From Paenibacillus sp. CC-CFT747 (GTDB lineage: Bacteria > Bacillota > Bacilli > Paenibacillales > NBRC-103111): a DNA stretch of 64,000 nt. The notes beneath the pieces are model-generated. The model saw only the letters and a list, made by a program, of their open reading frames with translations, made no database searches and was not told the DNA's origin. Positions 37,131 to 44,760 of the stretch are shown piece by piece (position 1 is the stretch's first letter; each line of letters starts with the position of its first letter). The position numbers and the translations under genes were made by a program. The stretch is taken from the NCBI GenBank assembly GCA_030323305.1, contig CP106741.1, positions 3,340,001-3,404,000 of the forward strand, given 5' to 3'.

Positions 37131-38968
37131 AAAACCTGAACCTGTTCTCGAAGCTGCTGCTCTCGTATCTGATCGTCATCCTGATCTCGCTTGCGAGCGT
37201 CGGCTTCTTCTCGTACCGGGCCTCTTCGGACGAATTGGACCAGCTGGTGGAGAACCAGCTCAGCCAGGTGGTCGGCAATGCCGTTCATCATACCGATCTG
37301 TATATCCGGGCCTACGAAAGGTCCATGGTCTCTCTCTTGAACAGCACGGATGTTAAGCGGTTCATCGACCTGCCGCCCGAAGAGAACGGCTATCCCTACT
37401 ACGAACTGCGCAAGTCGATCCGCGAGTTCGGCATCGAGCCGGCGTTCATCCGGAATCCGGAGATCGCGAACATCTTTCTCCTCAGCTTCAACGAGAACGC
37501 TATTTACTTCTTCAACGATAATGGAAGCGGTTCATTCTCCAAGGAGGAGATCCGTGGACAGCTCGACTTCTACAAGGCCAATACGGCCGAGCAGGGCAAG
37601 CTGTCCGTGCTGAATCACAGCATCCAGCCGGCGCAGCAGAATCAGATGCTGACGCTTGTCAGGAGGATCCGCGGCCTCTCCTCGACGGAGCCGAAGGGCA
37701 TCCTGGGCATCGAGATGCGCGCCGCCGAGCTGTCGGAGCTGTGGAAGGGGATCGACCTCGGCAAGAACGGATATTTTTTCATCGCGGATGACGAGGGCAA
37801 GTATGTGTACCACCCGGACAAAAGCCGGATCGGCTCCGAAGTGCCGGAGTCAATCCGCGGGCCGGTGCTGGAGGCGAAATCCGCCGCCTTCACAGGAACG
37901 ATCGACGGCAAGGACTGGGAGCTCATGAGCCGGACCTCGAATTACGGGAACTGGCGCCTTGTCGTCTCCATGTCGGTTGACGAGCTGCGCAAGCCGTCCG
38001 AGACGATTCGCACGACGACGCTTATTGTCGGCGCCTTCACACTCGTGCTCGCCATCTGGCTCGCTGTCCGCTTCGGCCGATCCATCACGGAGCCGATCCG
38101 GAAGCTGAAGAGCGCGATGCGCCAGACCGAGAAGGGCAATTGGGCGATGATTCCGCATCCCGAGCACCGGGACGAGATCGGCGAGCTGACGGTCCGCTAC
38201 AACCTGATGGTCAACCGGTTGTCGGAGCTCGTGGACAAGGTATATCAGGCCGAGCTGCGCGACCAGGAGAGCCGGATGGAGCGGCAGAAGGCCGAGCTCC
38301 AGTCGCTGCAGCTGCAGATCAACCCGCATTTTCTCTATAACACGCTGGAGACGATCGTCTGTTATGCGGTCATCCGCGATTCGAAGGAAATTTCCGAAAT
38401 TGTTAAGGCGCTTGCTTACATGCTTCGTTATTCGGTCAAGACGGATCTGGAGGAAGTGACGGTCGCCAACGAACTGAAGCACGTGCTGTATTACCTTGTC
38501 GTGCTGCAGCACCGCATTGGCCGGGAGTTCGAGGCGGACGTCGCCGTACACCCGGATTACCTGCTCCGCAACATGGTTCGGCTGACCCTTCAGCCGCTTG
38601 TGGAGAATGTGTTCCAGCATGCGTTTCCGGACGGCGTCGAGGACTATCACTTCATTCGGATCGACGCGGGCGAGGAAGGGGACACGTTCTGGGTCAGCGT
38701 GGAGGACAACGGTGCCGGCATGAACGCCTGGAAGCTGCAGGAGCTGCGGGACCGGCTGGATGCCAACCGGCTGGCGGACGGCAACGAGGAATCGTCTTCC
38801 GGCGCCGGGGGAATCGGTATCATGAACGTTCACCGGCGTATTCAGATGGTATTTGGCGTCGCGTACGGACTGAGCATCGAGAGCGAGGAAGACGTCGGCA
38901 CGAAAATGACGATGCGCATGCCGGTATCCGGGGCTTTGCCCGCGAAGCGGCAGCCGCGCACCGATTGA
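37127..38968 (+). CDS. YesM-like sensor histidine kinase
   Basis: 613 residues, intact. TM1 8-30, extracytoplasmic Cache-like sensor about 31-290, TM2 about 296-315 (LIVGAFTLVLAIWLAVRF), HAMP, coiled helix, then a His_kinase domain with QINPHFLYNTLE (phospho-His near 400) and a GHKL ATPase with VENVFQHAF (N box), EDNGAGM and GIGIMNVHRRI. It is the partner of the AraC-type regulator just upstream. The signal is presumably the extracellular sugar, perhaps via the lipoprotein, but the ligand is not visible. Confidence 0.9.
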   Translation: MKNLNLFSKLLLSYLIVILISLASVGFFSYRASSDELDQLVENQLSQVVGNAVHHTDLYIRAYERSMVSLLNSTDVKRFIDLPPEENGYPYYELRKSIREFGIEPAFIRNPEIANIFLLSFNENAIYFFNDNGSGSFSKEEIRGQLDFYKANTAEQGKLSVLNHSIQPAQQNQMLTLVRRIRGLSSTEPKGILGIEMRAAELSELWKGIDLGKNGYFFIADDEGKYVYHPDKSRIGSEVPESIRGPVLEAKSAAFTGTIDGKDWELMSRTSNYGNWRLVVSMSVDELRKPSETIRTTTLIVGAFTLVLAIWLAVRFGRSITEPIRKLKSAMRQTEKGNWAMIPHPEHRDEIGELTVRYNLMVNRLSELVDKVYQAELRDQESRMERQKAELQSLQLQINPHFLYNTLETIVCYAVIRDSKEISEIVKALAYMLRYSVKTDLEEVTVANELKHVLYYLVVLQHRIGREFEADVAVHPDYLLRNMVRLTLQPLVENVFQHAFPDGVEDYHFIRIDAGEEGDTFWVSVEDNGAGMNAWKLQELRDRLDANRLADGNEESSSGAGGIGIMNVHRRIQMVFGVAYGLSIESEEDVGTKMTMRMPVSGALPAKRQPRTD

Positions 38969-38989
38969 TGGCAAGGAGGAAGAAACCGG

Positions 38990-40794
38990 ATGGCCGAACG
39001 GGAAGATTTAATGGACAACGCGGAAGAGCTAACGGAATTCCGCCCGGAAGCGGCGGATGCGGAAGGACATGACGGCAGGCTCGCGTGGTGGCGGGAAGCG
39101 AGAGTCGGGCTGTTCGTTCACTGGGGCCTGTACTCGCTTCCGGGCGGCATCTGGCGCGGCGAGGAGGTCAAGGCCTCCTACGCGGAGCATTTGATGCTGC
39201 GCGCCAAAATTCCCGCTGCGGAATACGAGACGATTGCGGACGATTTCCGGGCGGAGCATTTTGATGCCAAGCTGTGGGCGCGCACGGCGAGAAGGGCCGG
39301 GCTGAAGTACCTCATCTTCACGGCCAAGCATCATGACGGGTTCGCCATGTACGATTCGGACGTGTCGGACTACAACATCGCGAAGCGGACGCCGTTCGGA
39401 CGCGACCCGCTGGAGGAACTGGCGGAGGCATGCCGCGAGGAAGGGGTGAAGCTGTGCGTCTACTACTCGCATTCCATGGATTGGCATCATCCCGATTCCC
39501 AGGGGAATACGTGGGATTACCCGGGGAACATCGGCGCCTATGACGACGTTCCGTCTTGGGTGGAGAACGAAGACAAGCGGACCCGCTACGAGAGCTATCT
39601 GCACACGTTTGCCCTGCCTCAGGTCAAGGAGCTGCTGGAAAAATACGGGCCGATCGGCCTCATGTGGTTCGACTGCGGTCACAAGCTGACGGAGGAGCAA
39701 GGGGCGGCGTTCGTCCGCCAAGTGCGCGAGGTGCAACCGGACTGCCTGGTGAACCGGCGCGTCTGGAAGGAGCCGTTCGGCGATTACGGCAATTCGTCGG
39801 ATAACCAGCCGCACGTGCGTGTCCCCCGCAAGGACTGGGAGTCGGTCGCGACCCTTAACGATTCATGGGGCTACAAGGCGAACGACACCAACTGGAAAAC
39901 GGCCGAAGCCGTCCTCCGGCAGATGATCGACGTGCTGAGCTTGAACGGGAATTTCGTCATTAACGTCGGACCGACGGGCGACGGCGCGTTCGATCCGAAG
40001 TCGGTCGAACTGCTGGACGAACTGGGCGCGTGGATGAAGAGGAACGGGGAGGCGGTATACGGCACGGAGAAGAGTCCGATCGGAAAGCCGCCCTGGGGGC
40101 GCTGCACCGTTAAGGGAAGCACGCTTTACGGCTACCTGTTCGATCCGCCGGCAAGCGGCCGGCTGGTCGTTCCCGGATTACGGAATCCGGTGCAGCGCGC
40201 TTACCTGCTTGCCGATCCCGACCGGTTGCCGCTTCCGGTCAGCCGTCTCGGCGGCGAGGATCTGCAGATCGAGCTCCCCGTGATGGACGATTCCGTTACG
40301 ATCCCGGTCGTAGCGCTGGAGTTCGAGGGCGAGCCGGATGCGAATCCCGTGGCGCTGCTGGTGGAGGCCGATTATCCGAACGTGTTCGGCGCCTTCGACG
40401 CGGATCTAGCGGGTCCTTGCGTACGCTATGACACGGGGAAGAAGGACCGCGACAACCTGATCGGCTGGCAGAGCCCGCGGGACGAAGCGTCCTGGTCATT
40501 CCGAACAAACGGGCCGGGACGATTCGGAGTCACCGTGACGTATGGTGCCGGGGCGGGGGCGGCGGGAGGCAATCTGCTGCTGGCCGTCACGCCGAAGCCG
40601 GCGCACTCCGAGGTGCCGCCGCTTAAGCTTGCCGCTGCCATTGAAGCGACGGGGGCGGTCTCGTCTTCCGGCGCTTGGGAATAGGTCATGCGGACATCCC
40701 GGAAGCGGGCGAGTATACGCTCACGCTGCGGGTGGACGGCCTGCCGGAGGATTCCGGCTTATGCGTAAAAGCCATCCAATGGAAATGGAGCTGA
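38990..40794 (+). CDS. GH29 family alpha-L-fucosidase (one frameshift)
   Basis: About 601 residues. The N-terminal TIM barrel has WWREARVGLFVHWGLYSLPGG, YLIFTAKHHDGFAMYDS, and IGLMWFDCGH, whose Asp (about 226) is the GH29 nucleophile, then a C-terminal beta domain. The frame breaks at 40677-40679 (GGGG to GGG); repairing it gives AWGIGHADIPEAGEYTLTLRVDG and the stop TGA 40792-40794. No signal peptide, so it is intracellular like GH95. It lies in the same operon as the regulator and kinase. With GH95 it suggests removal of alpha-fucosyl caps of different linkages. Confidence 0.9.
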
Positions 40795-41186
40795 GGAGCA
40801 TGGAGGTCAGAAATTTTCTCGAGGCGGAGCTCACACCGGGCGTAAGCCATCACGGCGAAGGAGAGGTGCGGAGCGTCCGCCTGTACGGCGGGACCGACTT
40901 TGCAACGCCGCTCCGGTTTCTGTATTACACCGTCATTCCGCCAGGAACCTCGATCGGTTACCACCGGCACAAGAACGACGAGGAAATGTACATCATTCTC
41001 GAAGGCCGCGGGCTGATGACGATGGACGGGGAGACGCGCGAAGTGAAGGCGGGCGATGCCGTCCTGAACCGGCCGTTCGGCAGCCACGGCCTGAAGAATC
41101 ACACGGAGGAAGACCTGCGCCTGCTCGTCTTCGAGGTGACCCAGTGTCCTTCCGCCAACGCGGGGACCGGAGGGCCAGGGGCGTAA
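40785..41186 (+). CDS. Cupin-domain protein
   Basis: About 133 residues. A single cupin: motif 1 GTSIGYHRHKNDEEMYIILEG (two His and a Glu for metal) and motif 2 GDAVLNRPFGSHGLKNHTEED (third His). Several in-frame ATGs (40779, 40785, 40800) are possible; I chose 40785, but no start has a well-placed ribosome site, and overlap with the fucosidase end suggests coupling. Small cupins in sugar loci are often isomerases or sensors; the function is not assignable. Last gene before the terminator at 41243. Confidence 0.7.
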   Translation: MELRSMEVRNFLEAELTPGVSHHGEGEVRSVRLYGGTDFATPLRFLYYTVIPPGTSIGYHRHKNDEEMYIILEGRGLMTMDGETREVKAGDAVLNRPFGSHGLKNHTEEDLRLLVFEVTQCPSANAGTGGPGA

Positions 41187-41242
41187 GCGGGGCGGCCCTG
41201 CAGGGGCAAGAGTGCGGAAAAGCGAGGGATAGCCATTACGGA

Positions 41243-41274
41243 TGGAGAGACGGCCGTGGCGGTCTCTCTTTTTT
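41243..41274 (+). terminator. Intrinsic terminator of the regulator operon
   Basis: GGAGAGACGGCC, GTG, GCGGTCTCTC then TTTTTT. It separates 36114-41186 from the permease promoter. Confidence 0.85.
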
Positions 41275-41294
41275 GTGCCGGGATTGCCCTGATC

Positions 41295-41356
41295 ATAAAA
41301 AAACACAGGTCGCCTCAAAGATACCACATGGGCTCTCCCACCCCCTATAGTATGAT
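41295..41356 (+). promoter_or_regulatory. Promoter and candidate AraC-type operator, site 3 (permease operon)
   Basis: GATCATAAAAAAACACAG (41291-41308) with an ACATG at 41326-41330, exactly 21 bases after the first ACA, and a -10 TATGAT at 41351-41356, 42 bases after CACAG. The first 18 bases differ from site 2 at one position only. Confidence 0.65.
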
Positions 41357-41403
41357 GAGACCAACAAACAGGGACAACCCGATCACCAGAAAGGGGAGAC
41401 GAC

Positions 41404-42360
41404 ATGGCTTCCAAAATGGACATCGCCCGCGAAGGCATTTTGACGTTTAACGATAGCAAAGCCAAGCGCTTATTCATCATGAAGCATTGGCCGTTATACG
41501 CGATTTCAATTCCGGGACTCTTGTATTTCGTCATCTTTAAGTACATTCCGCTTTTCGGCTCGGTCATCGCGTTTCAGGACTACAACATTTTTAGAGGCAT
41601 TAGGGACAGTAAATGGGTAGGGCTCGAGCATTTTCAACGTATGTTCGAATACCACGAATTTCTGATGATTTTGAAAAATACGCTCCTTATCGGATCATAC
41701 GATCTGGTCTTCGCTTTCCCGATTCCGATCCTTCTTGCGCTTCTCCTCAACGAGATCCGCTTCCAAGGGTACAAGCGCGTCGTGCAGACGGTCATCTACA
41801 TGCCGCACTTCCTGTCCTGGGTCATTGTGGGCGGTGTAGTCGTCGCTCTGCTGTCCCCTTCGACCGGAGTGGTGAACAACGTGCTCGGCTGGTTCGGCAT
41901 CGAACCGATCTACTTCCTTGGGGAGAACAGTTACATCCGGACCATTCTCATCGGGTCGGGCATCTGGAAAGACAGCGGGTGGGGAACGATTATCTATCTC
42001 GCTGCCATCGCAGGCATCAACCCCGACCTGTACGAAGCGGCCGAGATGGACGGAGCCGGCAAGTTCAGACAGGTTATGGCGATCACCGTGCCCTCCATTC
42101 TGCCGGTCATCACGATTCTGTTCCTGCTCCACATCGGACGGTTTCTCGATTTCGGCTTCGAGCGCGTCTTCGTCTTCCTCAACTCGCTTAACAGCGAGAA
42201 CGGCGAAATACTCGACACCTACGTGTACCGGGCCGGCCTGGTCGACCGCCAGTACAGCTATACGACCGCTATCGGGTTGTTCAAATCAATCGTCGGCCTC
42301 GTCCTTATCGTCGCCGGCAACTCGCTCAGCAAAAAGGCAAGCGGCGAAGGCCTGTATTAA
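41404..42360 (+). CDS. ABC sugar permease, LplB-type
   Basis: 318 residues, intact, six membrane helices. Typical LplB start (PLYAISIPGLLYFVIFKYIPLFG, then VIAFQDYN) and the EAA loop for ATPase docking (EAAEMDGAGKFRQVMAITVPSIL split by Pro). It forms the inner-membrane channel with the next gene, fed by the lipoprotein at 27308. No ATPase gene is in the locus, so a shared MsmK/UgpC-type ATPase from elsewhere must power it. First gene of the operon under operator site 3. Confidence 0.9.
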   Translation: MASKMDIAREGILTFNDSKAKRLFIMKHWPLYAISIPGLLYFVIFKYIPLFGSVIAFQDYNIFRGIRDSKWVGLEHFQRMFEYHEFLMILKNTLLIGSYDLVFAFPIPILLALLLNEIRFQGYKRVVQTVIYMPHFLSWVIVGGVVVALLSPSTGVVNNVLGWFGIEPIYFLGENSYIRTILIGSGIWKDSGWGTIIYLAAIAGINPDLYEAAEMDGAGKFRQVMAITVPSILPVITILFLLHIGRFLDFGFERVFVFLNSLNSENGEILDTYVYRAGLVDRQYSYTTAIGLFKSIVGLVLIVAGNSLSKKASGEGLY

Positions 42361-42381
42361 TCGGAAAGAGGGGATATTGTC

Positions 42382-43251
42382 GTGCTCTTAACCAACGGCC
42401 AGCGGGCCTTCCAGTGGTTCAACACGATTCTGATGTTCGTCATCGGTCTGGCTATGGTGCTTCCGATGCTCCACGTCATTGCGCAGTCCTTAAGCGATGC
42501 TCCCGCGATCAACAGCGGGGCTGTCGGTCTGTGGCCCGTCGGGTTTACGACGGAGAATTACCATCTCATCCTGAAAGACGCCACCATGTGGCTCGCCTTC
42601 CGCAACAGCGTCATCGTCACGGTTGCGGGCACGCTCATCAATCTCGCCGCAACGGCGAGCCTCGCCTATCCGCTGTCGCGGCCGGAATACCTGTACCGCA
42701 AAGCGGCGCTCGTTCTCGTGCTCATCACGATGATTTTTCACGCGCCGTTGATTCCAAACTACCTGCTGCTCAAAAACCTTCACATGCTCAACACGCTGTG
42801 GGTCCTCATCATCCCGGGTGCCATCAGCGCCTACAACCTGTTCGTCATGCGCTCCTTCTTCGTCAACCTGCCGAACGAGCTGCTCGACTCGGCCCGTATC
42901 GACGGCTGCGGCGAATTCCGCATGATCTGGAAGATCGTGCTGCCGCTGTCCAAGCCGGTGATGGCGACCATGGGCATCATGTACGCCGTCGGCAACTGGA
43001 ACATGTACTCGCAGGCCATCTATTACATCGACAAACGGTCGCTTCTCCTTCTGCAGGTGCGGCTGCGGGAAATCGTCATTACCGACAATATGGGCGCCTC
43101 CGATATCACGTCGGACCTGATCAACCTCATCTCGCCGGAAGGGCTCAAGATGGCGGTCATAGTGTTCGCGACTATTCCGATCATGCTGGTGTACCCGTTC
43201 CTGCAGAAGCACTTTATCAAGGGCATGCTTGTTGGTTCTATCAAGTCGTAA
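42382..43251 (+). CDS. ABC sugar permease, LplC/YtcP-type
   Basis: 289 residues from a GTG at 42382. Six helices, ending in AVIVFATIPIMLVYPFLQKHF, as expected of carbohydrate-uptake (CUT1) permeases. The EAA loop is ELLDSARIDGCGEFRMIWKI. It is the channel partner of the LplB-type protein 22 bases upstream. A weak ribosome site (GAGGGGAT) precedes the GTG; no better start is in frame. Confidence 0.9.
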   Translation: MLLTNGQRAFQWFNTILMFVIGLAMVLPMLHVIAQSLSDAPAINSGAVGLWPVGFTTENYHLILKDATMWLAFRNSVIVTVAGTLINLAATASLAYPLSRPEYLYRKAALVLVLITMIFHAPLIPNYLLLKNLHMLNTLWVLIIPGAISAYNLFVMRSFFVNLPNELLDSARIDGCGEFRMIWKIVLPLSKPVMATMGIMYAVGNWNMYSQAIYYIDKRSLLLLQVRLREIVITDNMGASDITSDLINLISPEGLKMAVIVFATIPIMLVYPFLQKHFIKGMLVGSIKS

Positions 43252-43287
43252 CTGGAGACGCATTAGACTCAATGGGGAGGCGGGACA

Positions 43288-44484
43288 ATGAACGAAGCAG
43301 CTGTGCGGGAACGCCTGATGCAAGCCATCGGCGATATTGACATCTTCGATACGCATACCCACCTAGTAGGCAGCAGGCTTGGAGCCGCCGATTTCTGGGA
43401 GATCGCCCACTATTTCTGGCTGTTTCGCGAGCTGCAGGCGGCGGGTTATCCGGCCGATGCCGCGGAGCTGCCGGAAGACAAGCGGATGGAGGCCTTCCTT
43501 GCCGCTCACCGCGCCTCGAAGCATACGATGATGAACAAGGCGCTCACCCGGATCATGCGCGATCTGTACGGCATCGAGCTGACCGACGCAGCATCGGTAC
43601 GGGCGGCGGACGCCGCCGTCAAGGCTGCGGCCGTCCGCATGGACTGGGCGCAGGAGGTGGCCGACCGGGCAAGGGTCCGGGAGTTTGTGGTCAATCATCC
43701 GGACCACGCTGCCTTTGTCGGGATGCGCCGCAATGCCGTGCTCGTGCCTCGCATCGACGGAAGGCTGGTGCGTTGGGCCGAGGCTATGGCGGGCAGTCCC
43801 GACCCCGAACAAGAACTGGAGGCTGTCCGGCGGACGCTGAAAGAGCTCTTCCGCGGCTACCGGGAGAGCGGTTGCCCGGGCATCATGACGACGCTCGGCC
43901 GCATGACGGAGGCTGCGAACCGGACATTTGCGCTGAAGGCGGGAATCACGCACGACCAGGCGATGGTCCACGTGCTTCACGCTATTTGCGCGGCCGCCGA
44001 GCAGCATGGGTTGTTTGTGCAGCTGTTTGTGGGCGTGGAGCGCTCCTGGGGCCGCGAACCGGTGCCGGCGAACGATCCCGAGCGGATTTTGAAGCTGACC
44101 GGGCTGTTCGACCGGTACAAAGGCCCGTTCGAGCTAGTCGTCGCTTCGGAGATTAACAACCTAGACGTCGTACAGGCGGCTTGGAATTACCCGAACGTGC
44201 ACACGGGCGGATTGTGGTGGTTCAACTTCCGTTCTTCCACTTACCAGACGGTCATGCAGTACCGGCTGGAGGCGCTGGCGCCGGTCAAGTCGTCTCTGGT
44301 CGTCTCCGACTCGCGGTGTATGGAATGGGTTTACGGCAAAGTGTGGCTGATCCGGACGGCATTAGCCGAGTTCCTCGCCGATCGGGTGTGCGCCGGTTGG
44401 CTGGACGAAGAGGAAGCGCTCGAATTGGCGCGTATGTGGCTGTATGAGAGCGCAGCTAAGCGGTATGGCATTCGAGAAAAATAG
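43288..44484 (+). CDS. Amidohydrolase-superfamily protein, uronate-isomerase-like
   Basis: 398 residues, intact. The start IDIFDTHTHLVGSRLG supplies the HxH metal motif, and the late stretch LVVSDSRCMEWVYGKVWLIRTALAEFLADRV resembles the DSR motif region of glucuronate/galacturonate isomerase (UxaC). It is shorter than typical UxaC (about 470), and the central part differs. It could isomerise a uronic acid or hydrolyse a related sugar-derived compound released from the imported glycan. Third gene of the permease operon, 36 bases after LplC. The exact reaction is an open question. Confidence 0.65.
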   Translation: MNEAAVRERLMQAIGDIDIFDTHTHLVGSRLGAADFWEIAHYFWLFRELQAAGYPADAAELPEDKRMEAFLAAHRASKHTMMNKALTRIMRDLYGIELTDAASVRAADAAVKAAAVRMDWAQEVADRARVREFVVNHPDHAAFVGMRRNAVLVPRIDGRLVRWAEAMAGSPDPEQELEAVRRTLKELFRGYRESGCPGIMTTLGRMTEAANRTFALKAGITHDQAMVHVLHAICAAAEQHGLFVQLFVGVERSWGREPVPANDPERILKLTGLFDRYKGPFELVVASEINNLDVVQAAWNYPNVHTGGLWWFNFRSSTYQTVMQYRLEALAPVKSSLVVSDSRCMEWVYGKVWLIRTALAEFLADRVCAGWLDEEEALELARMWLYESAAKRYGIREK

Positions 44485-44492
44485 CTTGCACT

Positions 44493-44523
44493 GGCAGAGG
44501 CGGGTCCTGAGACTCGCCTCTGC
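44493..44523 (+). terminator. Hairpin at the end of the permease operon
   Basis: GCAGAGGCG, 12-base loop, CGCCTCTGC, directly after the amidohydrolase stop. No U tract follows, so it may only protect the 3' end rather than terminate. Confidence 0.45.
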
Positions 44524-44656
44524 TGCCATATAGAGCAACCCCCGCATAGCAACCCCTTGACTTATCCATCCCTGCATAGCTTCCCTTGCGCAGCTTTTTT
44601 CCGGCATCCTAACGGGTCGGTACGACAGCCTTAAGGCGATCCTCCTCCCATTCGGT

Positions 44657-44732
44657 CTTAAGAAAACACAGTGGCAGCGAAAGAAACGACATGTTCAGGC
44701 AAACGGGACGGATGCTATCATGAGAGCGATTT
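44657..44732 (+). promoter_or_regulatory. Promoter, candidate AraC-type operator site 4, and cre box (secreted protein)
   Basis: TAAGAAAACACAG (44657-44669), second ACAT at 44687-44690 (21 bases after the first ACA), -10 TATCAT at 44714-44719, spaced 44 bases. TGAGAGCGATTTCA at 44719-44732 fits the cre consensus TGWNANCGNTNWCA fully and overlaps the start site, so CcpA repression is likely on top of regulator activation. Confidence 0.6.
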
Positions 44733-44760
44733 CAAATTAGGAAGGGTGGGAAATCGTACC

